Below the pieces are notes generated by a model. That model was not told the origin of the DNA and did not search any database. It saw only the letters and a list, made by a program, of their open reading frames with translations. DNA of 64,000 bases from Basidiobolus meristosporus CBS 931.73 (lineage: Eukaryota > Basidiobolomycota > Basidiobolomycetes > Basidiobolales > Basidiobolaceae), in NCBI GenBank assembly GCA_002104905.1, contig MCFE01000028.1, forward strand, positions 1-64,000. Reading direction: 5' to 3'. The position numbers were made by a program, and so were the translations under genes. Shown piece by piece: positions 52,548 through 64,000 of this stretch. Each line of letters opens with the position of its first letter. Position 1 is the first letter of the stretch.

Positions 52548-53270
52548 GTACCATCAGATCTCTGCTCTGATACCATATGATAGGCAGCAGATTCAAGTTG
52601 ATGTGAATCATTGGTCAGTAGAATTTGCTGGTAGAGTATTTGTCTAATGAGAGCCCATCAAGTGGCAAGGCAATGGCATGGTCATAGGCATCTTCAAAGT
52701 AGCCCATGCTTCTTAGTTGTATTTTATGCCTGCCATCAGACATATTAGGTATGTTTGCGCTTGATTGACACTGTGCATGATCCTTAAAAGCTTCACAACC
52801 TCTGCTGGACTGCATATGCTTTTTCAAATGGGGTGCTGCTGGAATATACCTGGACAGTGAGCAATACTCTGCCCTAATGATGGTGGATTCTTGATAAGTT
52901 GGACACCTTGCAGTGGTGGCATTTTCTAATATGAATGCCATTTAACTGTTAACAAATGCTGGTATCAGCACAGTCTCAGGGGTATATGTTGCTAACTGCA
53001 TGATGGTTGTTCATTTGTACCATGAACATGGTGAGTTGCATCCTGGAATGATTTTGGCAAAAAGAAGAAGTAGGTTTTTAAAGCCTCCGCTACTAACAAT
53101 AGTGGAAACACTCTGCTTCTCTGACCATAACATCACATCATTCACCAATAGATGTATCACTTGGCTCACTTGGCTCTAGAAAGTATCCTTGGCATTTTTT
53201 CCACAGGTGTTGTTTCATTGCAGTTTGGGATTTGGCCAGGCTAATGCAGGGTACTGTTGTTAGTGGAGAA
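52548..53270 (-). pseudogene. Transposase fragment (copy E)
   Basis: Minus frame 52,941-52,615 reads YQESTIIRAEYCSLSRYIPA and YFEDAYDHAIALPLDGLSLD, matching the first half of the copy C transposase. It is cut by Copia-1b on the left. On the right it joins ORF2 directly, with the transposase start, the divergent spacer and the ORF2 start deleted (junction near 53,268). Confidence 0.7.
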
Positions 53271-54714
53271 AAAGCTATGTTGATAGTGTGCCATCTGAAG
53301 GAAATAATACGCACTCCTCAGGATCTCATCAAATCATAGCATCACTACAACCTTAAGTAACAAGTATGTTGTCAACTCATGCCAACGCATTAATGAAGCA
53401 ATTAGGTGCAGTGGCTGATGGGAAAGATGCAATGGCTCAGAAAAATCAGGAAATAGTCCAGAAACAGAATGAGCTGACAATATGTGTAGTGTCAATATCC
53501 CTGGTAGAGAATGCTGTATCTTTGCTGTAAAGAAGGAACTCAAGTAGCTCAATGTCACAGCCAAGAATTGAGCCATTTCCTGATGTGACAGCAGAGGAAT
53601 GCTGCACAGTTTTTGAAGCACCACAACTATGCCCAAAGATAAAGGCCCTAGAAAACCCTATAACAGCATGAGAGGGAGAAACATGGTGTTACTACTAAAG
53701 CCCCAAAAGCATAAAACAATGAAGTTCTATGAAGCTGTTGAGTGCATTGATGAAGAGTGGGCCACTATTCAAAGGCTGTAAGGGGTGTAGCATGCCATCA
53801 CCTTAAGGCTTCCATACCCTGGGACCATCAGGAACTCAAGGCCAAGCTGGATGCACTTAACTTGTTCCACAAGCATTATCCTTGACTCAGATGAGCAAGC
53901 AGACTTTAAGCCAGCATTGGTATGCTGAGGAAGTATCTCAAAAGTAGCAGAAACTATTAAAGGCTGACAAACAAGGGTCCAATTGCTAAAAATCAGTTGC
54001 TTCCTCAAGATCCTGTTACAAGCTAGGCCAAGTTCTCAATACAAGTGTTTAAGGGATATCAGGTAGCTGGAACAATGCCAGTAAGGGACAAGCAGGCAGA
54101 CATGGATAGACCAGCACAACATTTATCAAGGAAACAGTGTAGTACTACTCCAGAAGCACTCAGACAAAGTAAGAGTGAAAGACCTGGTGGTGATAAAAGA
54201 AAGGCAAAGGGAAACAGTGTACCTAAGCCAGAGACAGGGAAGCATTGGAAAAAGCTGTAGCTGTTGTCATTTATTGCAGTAAGCCTGAATCAGACTGACT
54301 CCAATGATAGCCTAGAAGAGTTACCAGCAAGAAAGGAGCTGCCTACTTAAGAGTTGGAAGTGTAGCCAGTTGAGCTACACTCCACTGAGGTAAATGAGTT
54401 TGCAGAAACAGGCAATTTGCCTGTCACAGTCCCTCAGATTGCCATTGTTGACAGAGTAAACATCCCCTAGACAGACAAATCATCAATGCAATGACCTCAA
54501 AAGACTATCACAATGCCTTAAGTGGAGTTTTTGAACATTGATAGGCACACCAGGAGGCTGCTGCATTTCCTCAAGAGCATTGCTCTAGAAAAGGCACAAG
54601 GATATGCAAGGACTGATTGCAAAGAGTGGCAGATGAGGTGCTAGATGAGGTGCTAGATCTAGCAGTGCTGGGTAGGCCCATGACATATATAACTAGCAAA
54701 TTAGCAATGGATCA
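53271..54714 (+). pseudogene. ORF2 remnant (copy E, first)
   Basis: Plus-strand match to copy C ORF2 from the residue following its Ser-rich start: ANALMKQLGAVADGKDAMAQ (about 53,380-53,440), a decayed PTEKP block near 53,640 and the basic module at 54,045-54,200 (GYQVAGTMPVRDKQADMDRP). C-terminal domain remnants lie near 54,430-54,680. Many stops. Confidence 0.65.
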
Positions 54715-56590
54715 TTTTTAGTATGGAAGCTGTAACAACATCACCACCACCATAATTAGCAAGTATGTTGTCAGCTCATGCCAAAGCATTTTTGAAGCAA
54801 TTAGATGCAGTGGCTGATAGGATTGATGCAATGGCCCAGAAAAATCTGGAAATAGTCCAGAAACAGGATAAGTGGATAATAGGTGTAGAGCAATCAATAT
54901 CCCAGGCAGAGAGTGCAGTATCTCTGCTGTAAGGAAGGGACTTAAGTAGCTCAATGTCATAACTAATATTTGAGCAATTTCCCAATGTAGCAGCAGAGGA
55001 ACAATGTAATGTCTGTGCCTTGCAACAACAGTGCCCAAAGATGTAGCTAACAATGGTACCTATCACACGGGGTGAGGCAGAGACTTTGATCTTTGTACTC
55101 AAGCTTAAATATCAACAGAGAATGAAGACCTGTGAACCTGTTGAGTGCAATGATCAAGAGTGGGCTAGTACTCAAGAGGCTGTAGGAAGTAAAGCATTAC
55201 ATAGCCTTAAGGCTGGTGTACCATGGGACCTTCAGCAACTCAAGGCCAGGTGAAATGTGCTGGATCTGCTCCTTGAGCATTATCTTTGTTTCAAGCAGGC
55301 AAACAGATTTTGTGCCAGCATTGGTATGTTAAAAGAGTCACTCAAGAATAGTAAAAGCTATCAAAGAAAGAGTAGATGGGGTGCCATAGCTAAAAACCAG
55401 TGGTTTCCTCAAGTGCTTCTCAGAAAAAGGCTAAAAACCCCAAAAGCAGCATAGAAATGGCATGTGGCTAGAAGAATGCTAGTAATGGACAAGCAGGTCA
55501 AAACAGATCAATTGGTACTGCATGTATTACAGAAAAAATGAAGTTCAATATAACATGTTCTCTGTCAAAGTATTGGTACAAAACCTGACAGGAATAAAAA
55601 CCCACAGTTCTCTCATCAGCCTGTTAATAGCATGGCAGATAGCCTGAACTAAGTAGCAAAGAAATGTGACATAGCCAGAAGTGTGCCACAAATGGATAAG
55701 CAGGTAAAATCAGATCCACAAGTGCAGTATTCATTGAGAAGAAACTGTGGTACAATACAGGAGGCACTCAGTTAAAGTATTATGGAAGACATGGCAGCAA
55801 TAAAGGTACAGGAAAATGATAAATATATACCCAGGCCAGTGAGTGGGGAGCATGAGAAAAAAGCTGCAGTTGTCACCAATTAATGCCTTTTGCCCAAAAC
55901 AAGCTGAACTCCATAGTAGCCTCAAAGTTATACCAAGAAGACAGCAGCTGTTTCCTCAAGAATTGGAAGCGCAGCTGGTTGAGCTGCACTCTAGTAAGAT
56001 TATGAGCTTGCAGAGAAAGGCAATTTCTTTGCCACAGCCTTTGACTCCTCCTCTGTAGACAGAGTGAAAATATTGCTGACTGACATAGCCATAACATCAA
56101 GAACTCCATAGCCCATCACAGTGCCTACAGTGAACCTTTGGGGCATTGATAGGCACATCAAGAGGTTACAGCACTTCATCAAGAGCAGTGCTTAAGAAAA
56201 TGTACTTAAATATTGCAAGCACTTATTACAAAGACTGGCAGATAAGGTGCTAGCCTTGCAGTGCTGGCTAAAGGCAAGACACATGAAAACCAGTGAATGA
56301 GCAATGGTACAAAGCCATAGGGCTCTTGTAAAGTCATTAAAAGAGTGCAACATAGCATAAATACTTGGTGAATGGTGAATTTCACTAGAGCAACTTGTTA
56401 CAGGTAGGTTAGGCTTATTGTAAGTGTTAAGTGTAGGACTTGTGCTGGTTAATACAACCAAAGATTGAGCTACAACTGAAGTTTCAATGGAAGCTAACCA
56501 ATTTGTAGGCATCACAAATAAGAGCGTGGTTTCAGTGAGAAAATAAGTGATATGAAAGCAGGCAATAGCCAATTAACACTCAGAAACTTA
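54715..56590 (+). pseudogene. ORF2 remnant (copy E, second, with 3' tail)
   Basis: A second copy in the same orientation starts at the 'SPPPxLASMLSAHAKAF' region (54,740) and runs through AVADRIDAMAQKNLEIVQKQ (about 54,810-54,870). At least three basic modules follow (about 55,440, 55,660, 55,740-55,850), then the C-terminal domain (56,030-56,330, around LRLNLWGIDRHIKRLQHFIK-like sequence) and part of the non-coding tail. It has more modules than copies A and C. Confidence 0.6.
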
Positions 56591-56920
56591 GTAGGTGCAG
56601 AAGGAGATTACTAGGTAAGCTTCTCTGCCATTACAAGAACTATTTCCTTTCAAGGTTTTGTGGCACTGTCCATGGCAACAAAGCTTCAAGAAGCTTTTAT
56701 TCACAGCTGACAGCAATGGAAAGCCTCCTTGCAGTGGGTATAGATGACTTAGAAGAGGCTTGATATACTATATTCAGAGCTATAATAGACTCCTATATTC
56801 CACAGTGCTAGGTAGCAGCTTCTGTGGTAATGGAATTTAACTTAATCCATTGGATATGTGGTAATGGAAAGTATTCATTACTGCATATATCAAGACCAAT
56901 ACTGCACTCATTTCTTTATG
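56591..56920. other. Mixed repeat debris
   Basis: About 330 bp. The last about 60 bp (from 56,858, taatggaaagtattcattac) resemble the first bases of the unidentified insertion at 28,621. The rest is unassigned. Confidence 0.4.
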
Positions 56921-56988
56921 TTTGTGTTGTTCTGTTTGCTGGTAGAAGTCATCTTTAGAATAGATCAAGGCAATTGGGGCTTATAACC
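56921..56988 (-). pseudogene. Gag start and primer site of a second, adjoining copia
   Basis: 68 bp (tttgtgttgttctgtttgct to ttataacc) match 61,232-61,299: the gag ATG region, leader and primer-binding site. They lie on the far side of the left LTR of Copia-1c, so this LTR once served two internal regions. Confidence 0.75.
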
Positions 56989-57355
56989 TGTTGCAACTTA
57001 AGAAGTGATATGGATATAAGGACCTTATCAAGAAATAGTGATAATAGTTGAACTGTTGTTTATTGGTAAGAAGCTCAGTATTTATACTTTTGTAGAAGTA
57101 ATACAGCTGTAACACTAAGTAAGGAGGGTTTCCCAATATTCAGGAGCATTCTGTAACAGTTTCAGGGTTAGTACATAATAGTTAGTATTAGTGCTAATTT
57201 GATCCTGACTATAGGGGAATAATCATAAGATCATTGATCTGGAGAAAGTGGCAAAGTTAGAGCTGTAAATTAGTCCCACAGTGACCAAGACTAGTCCAGA
57301 GTTGTTAAGTAAATTTTAGCTGCAGAATGATACCAAATGGTCCAACTCTTCAACC
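56989..57355 (-). repeat. Copia-1c left (3') LTR
   Basis: 367 bp, starts tgttgcaacttaagaagtga; the last base of the usual terminal CA is changed (caacc). It is followed by the ctccccctcaac purine-tract complement. Confidence 0.85.
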
Positions 57356-60300
57356 CTCCCCCTCAACTAAATAATTTTTTAATCCTAATTCCTCCCTGAG
57401 ATTCTCAAATTGTGGCCTATCTGGTGGTTTTGTGAATATATCTGCCACCATTTTGTTAGTTGGGCAGTACACTAACTCTACTAAGTTATTTTCTACAGCT
57501 TCCCTCACAAAGTGATGCGGTATATCAATGTGCTTAGTTCTGGCATGATTAGTAGGATTTCTAGCTGATGAAATACAACTTTGATTATCCTTCTAAATAC
57601 ATGTTGGTTCATCTGAATCAAAACCTAAGTCTTTGAATAATTTTTGTAGCCATATAGCCTCCTTAGTTGCTTGACATACATCCATATATTCTGCTTCAGT
57701 TGTAGATAGGGCCACAGTTGCTTGTCACTTGCAATTCCAAGTAATAGCTGCACCAGCATAAAGAAATACATAGCCTGTGGTAGAGCGTCTGTCAATCAAA
57801 TCCCTACCCCAATCTGAATCACTATAACCATCAAATTTTTGCCTATTAACTGCTCCAGTGTATTCCAGTACCATATTTATGGTACCTTGTAGATATCTGA
57901 AAATCTGCTTAACTGCTGCAATCTGATCTGATCCATAATTCTGCATGAATTGACCAACTATTCCAACTGCCACTAAATATCTAGAAGTGTAGACATCATC
58001 AAGTAAATTAGGCTACCAACTATTGATTGATAAGGAAAGTTTTAGTCCACATTTGAGCCAATTTCATCTATAACTGGCTGAGATTTGCTTAATTTCAGGT
58101 TATTGTCCATAGGGGGAGCTGCAGGTTTGCAATTTTCCATTTTGAAGTGTCTGAGAATGTCCTTGATGTACTTAGACTGATTCAACACAATTTTCTGCGC
58201 AGGTATGTCAAATATGACCTCAATTCCAAGAAAATAGCTCAATTTTCCAAGATCTTTCATCTCAAACTTGCTGGAGAGATCTGATTTTGTCTGTTTAAGT
58301 GCCCCTTGGTCACTTGTAGCTATACTTAGGTTTTCCACATAAGAACTAGGATGATCAAACCCTTTTTGAGCTGTTTCACATATATACTGTGATTGGCAAT
58401 GCTACAAGAGAATCCAATTTCCTCTAGATATGTGTCAATTGTACTATACCATGCTCTAGGTGCCTGCTTAAGCCCATACAACATTTTCTAAGTTTGCACA
58501 CCTTATAGGGGTCTTTTGGATTGATAAAGCCTTCTGGTTGCTCCATATATCTAGTTTCTTGCAAATCCCCATTTATAAAGGCTGTTTTGACATCAATTTG
58601 GTGTAGATCTAGACTATGTACAGCTACCAGGGCTAGAACTGTCCTAATGGAGTTAAACTTGGCAACCTGAGCAAATGTTTCCTTAAAATCTAGTCCCTGG
58701 ATCTGGGAATAGCCTTTAGCCACCAATCTAGCCTTGTACTTATCAACAGCGCCATTTGAGGTTATCTTGATCTTGTAGAACCATCTACATCCTATTGGCT
58801 TTCGCCCATCTGGTAAATCTACTATTCCTGTGTTTTTGGCTTGATCAGTGATTGGTACTCCTCATGCATGGCTTGTTGCCACATAGTAGCATCTGGACTT
58901 TGCATTGCCTGTTTCAGATTCTGAGGTTTGGCACATAAGGCAAGATAAGCTTCTTCATGATCATTGGATGTCTGCCACCAGGATCCAGGGGCATTTCTTA
59001 TTCTGGTACATCTCCTAACTGGGATAATCTGTTCTAAGCTGGAACTGGTAGAAGTATCTTCTGTATCTGGCTGGATTTGGTATGTACCTTCTTCATTAGT
59101 GTTGATTGCATCATCAGGCAGCTGGCCAATGATTTCTGTGGCTTTCTGATCTGAGTTCTCCTCAAATACAGCATCCCTGCTCTTGATCAGCTTCTGAATT
59201 TTGCCATCATACACTCTATACCCTTTAGTATCTTCACAATACCCAAGAAAGATCCCTTTTCTACTCTTTGGTTCCAACTTTGAGCATTTTTTGTCAGGGA
59301 TGTGATAAAAAACATCACTGCCAAAGATCTTGAGGTGCTGGAGATCTAGTTTTTTGCCTGTATATGCTTCATAGGGTGTAGAATCACGTGGTGCTGTTGT
59401 TGGGCATCTGTTCTTGATGTATACAGTGGTAGCAACAGATTCAGCCCAAAGCTTGTAGTCCATTCCCTTATCATGTAGCATAGAACTTCCCATCTCTACT
59501 ATTGTTCTATTTGCGTGTTCTACTACTCCATTTTGCTGTGGAGTATGAGGAACTGTGATCTGTTGAAGTATACCAGTAGACAAGCAGTATTTTCCAAACT
59601 CCTTTGAACAGTATTCTCCTCTGTTGTCACTTTGTAGTACCTTCAATTTACACCCAGTTTGTGTTTCTGCCATGTTCTTGAAGTGCTTAAACTTCTCTAA
59701 GGCTTCATCCTTTGTTTTGAGGAAGTACACCCATGTATATCTTGTTTTGTCATCAATAAACGTCATAAAGTATCTCTTGGCTCCAAAGGGCAGTGTTATC
59801 ATGGGGTCACATATGTCTGAGTGTATAATAGCCAATATTTTGGTGGTATTGATGCCTTATGAGCTCTTGAAATGTTGTCTAGCTTGTTTGCCATATGAAC
59901 ATTCCTTACAAACATTCAATTTGATCAGAACTGAGTATTATAGGCCCAAAACAAGCTGATGTTTCACCAATTGGCTCATTTTCTCTTCCCCAATGTGTCC
60001 TAGCCTCCTATGCCACATCTCCCAGTTTGTTTCATCAGCTTCAGCAATGTTGACATACTCAGATATAATGATCTTGCATTGTAACTTGTATATATTGTGA
60101 TCTCTAATTCCCAAAGCTAATTTTTGTCCATTCTCACTCAATATGGAGCAACTCATTTTAGTAAAAACAACTTTCAGTCTCTGAGCAGTTGCTTTACTGA
60201 CTGAGAGTAGGTTCTTAGCTATTCCAGGTACATGGAGCACATCAGTGAGTCTTGCTGTTGTTGCCCCTGAGCTATTGCCCATATTTAGCTGTATAGACCC

Positions 60301-61263
60301 TCTTGCAGTAGCTTCCAGAGCAGAGTTATCTCCCAGATAAACCTTTCTTATGGGAATAGTCTTTAAGTTGCTGAACCCCTCCTTTATACCACAAATATGC
60401 TGTGAGGCTCCAGAATCAATATACCAAACATTACTTTGGTTACTTGCACTCTCTTGTACGGCTACAAATTACTGTTCATCTGTAGGTGTATGGTTTGCCT
60501 GCTCTAGTTTCTGTTTTTTGTCTGCTTGTTTCTTCTTGCATTCCTTTGCCCAGTGTCCTGGCTTTTTACAATAGCTGCAGCAACCAGGTTTTCTTTGGTT
60601 TTGTTGCTTTCCCTTCTTTTCTGTGTGCCTTTCTGAACTGAATAAAGCATTATCTTTGATTTTCTCTGCTTGATCATTATGTCTGAGTTCTTCATGGAGA
60701 AGTCTTCCTTTGACATAGTCTAAAGTCAAATTGTCTTCTCTGCTTTCAAAAGAAAGTGTGAGTGGCTCATACTTGTCTGGTAGGCTGCAGAGCAGACAGA
60801 GTATCTTTTTTTCATCATCTACACAAGTATTAATACTGTAAAGTTCTTCTGCAAGTGTCTCCATTTTGGTAATGAGTTGTAGCATGTCATCATCTGGCTT
60901 CTTCCTCATGTTGAAGAACTTTTGCTATAAATAAAGCTTGCCTGATACTGACTTTGCTCTAAAGATCTTCTCTAAGGATTCCCATGCTGCTTTAGCAATA
61001 TTTAAGGCATGGATTTGTCCAATGAAGGAATCTTGCACATTGATACGTATGGGATTAAAGGCCTTTCTCTCCTTCTCTTGAAACTTCACCACTTCTTCTG
61101 CTGTTCCTTTGGGCTCAACTTCTTTTCCTGTTACTATATTCCATAGCTTCCTTTCCTCAATGTGGATCTGCATCTTAATTCACCAAAGTCTGTAGTTCTT
61201 TCCATCTAACCTATCCTTTACAGGGAAGATGTTTGTGTTGTTCTGTTTGCTGGTAGAAGTCAT
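57350..61263 (-). pseudogene. Copia-1c gag-pol, multiply broken
   Basis: Open pieces: gag (61,173-60,925 and 60,909-60,469, with CCHC CCSYCKKPGHWAKEC), protease-integrase linker (60,282-59,938: VPGIAKNLLSVSKATAQRL), integrase (59,835-58,822: TPQQNGVVEHANRTIVEMG), RT (58,726-58,424 and 58,338-58,042) and RNase H (57,973-57,725). Stops include TGA at 61,180-61,182 in the RLW-IKM stretch and a stop after KLYL near 60,925. The same TAG as in Copia-1a lies in the Cys-Ile/Lys-Asp-Asn site near 57,595. Many lesions are CpG-type transitions relative to Copia-1a. Confidence 0.9.
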
Positions 61264-61287
61264 CTTTAGAATAGATCAAGGCAATTG

Positions 61288-61299
61288 GGGCTCATAACC
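61288..61299 (-). other. Copia-1c primer-binding site
   Basis: The minus strand reads GGTTATGAGCCC next to the 5' LTR, identical to the Copia-1a site, supporting half-tRNA(Met) priming. Confidence 0.75.
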
Positions 61300-61668
61300 T
61301 GTTGCAATTTAAGAAGTGATATGGATATAAGGACCTTATCAAGAAATAGTGATAATAGTTGAACTGTTGTTTATTGGTAAAGAAGCTCAGTATTTATACT
61401 TTTGTAGAAGTAATACAGCTGTAACACTAAGTAAGGAGGGTTTCCCAATATTCAGGAGCATTCTGTAACAGTTTCAGGGTTAGTACATAATAGTTAGTAT
61501 TAGTGCTAATTTGATCCTGACTATAGGGGAATAATCATAAGATCATAGATCTGGAGAAAGTGGCAAAGTTAGAGATGTAAATTAGTCCCACAGTGACCAA
61601 AACTAGTCCAGAATTGTTAAGTAAATTTTTAGCTGCTGAGCGATACCAAATAGTTCAATATTTCAACA
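61300..61668 (-). repeat. Copia-1c right (5') LTR
   Basis: 369 bp, starts tgttgcaatttaagaagtga and ends atatttcaaca. It is followed directly by DNA transposon tail sequence. Confidence 0.9.
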
Positions 61669-61671
61669 GTT

Positions 61672-62047
61672 GCATTATACAGAACTAGTTGTAGGCCAAT
61701 GTACTGCCATTGTAATTTCTAGAGAGATTCATAAAGAGGCCATCAAAAACTGTCAAACTTTTGTCATATTGGGCAATTGGATGTATTGGCTGGTTAGGTC
61801 TGCTTTAATAAATGTGGATGGCAGTAAGATCACCAAGATGTCATGCAATTCTTGCCAAAGAACTGCTCAAATACTGTTGTGTTCTTGAATTTATTTGGCA
61901 GTAAACCCAGCAAAACACTGGCATGATTCTGCCATGAGATTGTGTAGAGCATCAATCATTCCAACCTACCACCATTATTATAGCTTAATTGCAGGATCCT
62001 TATTGCTGATCTGGATTAGATCTACTGGCAGAGCCAGATTATTTTTC
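61672..62047 (+). mobile_element. DNA transposon 3' tail fragment (transposase side, copy F)
   Basis: Plus-strand match to 26,790-27,168 of copy A, with landmarks ggctggttaggtctgct, atttatttggcagtaa and a gatct-ctgg-cagagccagattattttt end. No coding part is left. Confidence 0.6.
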
Positions 62048-62059
62048 TTAAGGAGTACT

Positions 62060-63683
62060 TCCATTGGAAGAACAGCAAATGGCCATTAAAATATCACCAC
62101 CACCAATATTGGCAAGTGTTTTTCAGCTCATTAATAAGCACTGTTGAGGCAACTAGCTGCAGTGGCTATAAGCTATATGCGTTGGCCCATAGAATTCAGG
62201 AAGTTGTCAAAGGATAGGATGAGCAGATGATACCAGTGGTGCAATAAATATTGCTGTTATAGAGTGAAGTATGTTTGCTGCAAAGAGGTAACTCAGGTGG
62301 TGTAGTGTCACAGCCAAGGATTGAGTATTTCCAGATGTAAGGGCAGCAGAACACCATAAAGTGCTTGAGCTACCACAAGAGTTATCAAATATAAAGCCCA
62401 CAGAAAAATCTATTGTAGCATGGCAGAGAGTGCCTGTAGTACTCATATCAAAACCTAAAAATGATAAGACATGGAAGATCAGTGAAGCTGTGAGAGCAAA
62501 AATGATGTGTGGGCTAGTATCAGGAAGTTGTAAGACGTGTAGCATATAATCACCTTGAGGCTGGTATCTCATGAGACCATCAGGAACTCAAGACCAAGAA
62601 TAATGGACTTGAACTCCTGCTTGAGCAAAATCCTTAGCTCAAAAGAGCAAACTGATATTGAGCCAGCATTGTATGCTCAGAAAATATTTCAGGAATAGCA
62701 GGAACTATCAGAGGCAGAAGCACAAGAGTGCCACTACTAAATAACAATGGCTTACTTGAGAGCCTGTTACAAGCAGGTCCAAAAGCTTTAAACTAGTGCC
62801 AAACAAACAGCACAAAGCTGGAAGAGTGCTAGTAAGGGACATGCAGGCAGAAATAGATGCATCAGGCTAACATATATCATGGAAAAGAGTAGTCTCATTG
62901 AACAAGCACTTGTTCAGAGTAGCATCAAAGGAGCTGACAGTGATAAAAACTAGCAGCCTCCTCACAGCCCTGTCACAACCACTGCTGAAAGCTCAAAGCA
63001 AGCATAAAAAAATCATCACATGGCTGGAAGGGCACTGATATGGCACAAGCTGGCAGCAATAGATACATTAGTGCAGTGCTTATCAACAAAATAAAGCAAT
63101 GCAATACAGAGAGCACTCAGATAAAGTAGCAGTGAAGAACCTGGTAGTGACAATGAAAAAGATAGAAGGAAAAACTCTACCTAAGCCAGAGACATGGAAG
63201 CATCAGAGAAAAGCTGCATTTTTATTCAATTAATCCCATAAGCCTGGAGTTGTCTGTGTCCATAATCACTACAACAAATTACTAAGAAGACAACAGCTGT
63301 TTTCCCATGTGTTGGAGGGCAGCCAGTTGAGCTACACTCCAATGAGATGGATGAGTTTGCCAAGAAAAGCAATTGTCTACCACCGCCTCTATGTTCTCCA
63401 TTATAGACAAAGTGCAGATTCCACTGTCAGTTAGAGCACCAATGTCAAGAACTCCAAATACTAGCAAAGTGCCTACATTAAAAATCTGGGGCAACAACAG
63501 GCACAGCAAAAGGTTTGCAGCACTTCTTCAAATGCAATGCTCAAGGAAGCATACTTGCATACTGCAAGGACTTATTACAAAGACTAGAAGTCAATGTGAT
63601 AGACCTTGCTGTGCTGGCTGAAGATCATAACATTAGGGAACCAGTGAATGGACAATGATAAAAAGCTGTAGGGTTCTTACCAA
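62060..63683 (+). pseudogene. ORF2 remnant (copy F), cut by another transposon
   Basis: Runs from ORF2's PPPILAS region (62,090) through SNIKPTEKSIVAWQRVPVVL (about 62,386-62,445) and two or three basic modules (about 62,800-62,930 and 63,020-63,180) to the C-terminal domain: FSIIDKVQIPLSVRAPM at 63,373, a RKHTCILQ stretch, and EPVNGQ near 63,640. At 63,684 it is interrupted by the left end of copy G. Same-strand placement after a transposase tail repeats the arrangement of D1. Confidence 0.65.
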
Positions 63684-64000
63684 CCCTATAAGAAATTATC
63701 ATGATTTACCCATCATAAGGCTATCATCAACTTAAATTCCTGTGCCTAAGAAGTATATATGCAATCAGGACACCTTGCAAAGACTGTCAAAAATAATTGC
63801 ACCCAGATTTCACAAAAAACTTGTCAAAACTTTTCATCACCACAATACCAAGGTGGCTTTTGATTGGTTTTCTGGCAATTCTCTGACTTGCTGATACCAG
63901 ACACTTGGTCCCCCCTACATCTGTGGGCATTGATTAGCTATTGCCTCTTTTTCACACTCCTTACTTTCTGACTCACCTGTTACTCTTACTTTTCATGCAT
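63684..64000 (+). mobile_element. Left end of a further DNA transposon (copy G), runs off the window
   Basis: Starts CCCTATAAGAAATTATCATG and matches copy A from 21,707 onward in the same orientation (cttttgattggt, gcctctttttcacactcc landmarks). ORF2 on minus and transposase on plus are expected beyond the window. Confidence 0.75.

Larger units (their letters stand above)
56989..61668 (-). mobile_element. Older Ty1/copia retrotransposon (Copia-1c)
   Basis: 4.68-kb relative of Copia-1a in the same orientation: 5' LTR 61,300-61,668, primer site 61,288-61,299, gag-pol 61,263 to about 57,350, 3' LTR 56,989-57,355. The two LTRs differ at a dozen or so positions, clearly older than Copia-1a. It keeps the protease-integrase segment that Copia-1a has deleted. 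No target duplication is visible, consistent with the left LTR being shared with another element. Confidence 0.9.

Overview
The window looks like a piece of a repeat-rich fungal genome. Genes have short introns (about 60-85 nt, GT-AG), and several are typical fungal genes: an AA11-type lytic polysaccharide monooxygenase, a mitochondrial Mgm1 dynamin, an Abf2/TFAM-like HMG protein, CKS1 and a pirin. The DNA transposons, with a fungal tnp2/Plavaka-like transposase, point the same way. I lean towards an early-diverging, repeat-inflated lineage (for example Mucoromycota), but the sequence alone does not settle this.

The window has two compartments. Positions about 2.0-17.1 kb form a compact, CpG-rich gene island with nine supported genes: pirin (-), AA11-like LPMO (+), an eight-exon coiled-coil protein (-), an O-fucosyltransferase-like type II membrane protein (-), Mgm1 (+), CKS1 (+), a DDX59-like zf-HIT/DEAD helicase (-), a mitochondrial two-HMG-box protein (+) and a PAS-fold protein (+). 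They are housekeeping and secretory genes in mixed orientation and do not form a pathway cluster. Spliced models were built here from splice sites, reading phase and protein continuity.

From about 18.3 kb to the end the sequence is AT-rich, CpG-poor and essentially all transposon. Two classes dominate. (1) Ty1/copia retrotransposons: a young complete copy at 45,115-49,635 (369-bp LTRs with two mismatches, TSD GGTCT), an older relative at 56,989-61,668, a 3' fragment at 51,294-52,547, solo LTRs, and a shattered second family (Copia-2) spread over 18.4-32.2 kb. (2) A DNA transposon family whose best copies (A 21,707-27,168; B 27,453-32,173; C 34,655-41,779) have ends starting CCCTATGAAAA. In copies A and C a tnp2-like transposase gene and an unrelated partner gene (ORF2) diverge from a 222-bp spacer. 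All copies are broken, but the layout recurs and ORF2 remnants occur at least eight times.

Nesting can be read at codon level. Copia-2 reverse transcriptase is split by a solo LTR (TSD TATTC), then by copy A (TSD AAA, within a Cys-Lys-Leu stretch), and its RNase H is split by copy B. Copy C carries two adjacent AT-rich tandem arrays of about 118 bp period inside its transposase, and copy B carries a 1.15-kb unidentified insertion. Comparison of the young and old copia copies shows CpG to TpG/CpA decay, suggesting cytosine methylation of repeats. The most interesting candidate for something undescribed is the head-to-head transposon and its modular ORF2 protein.
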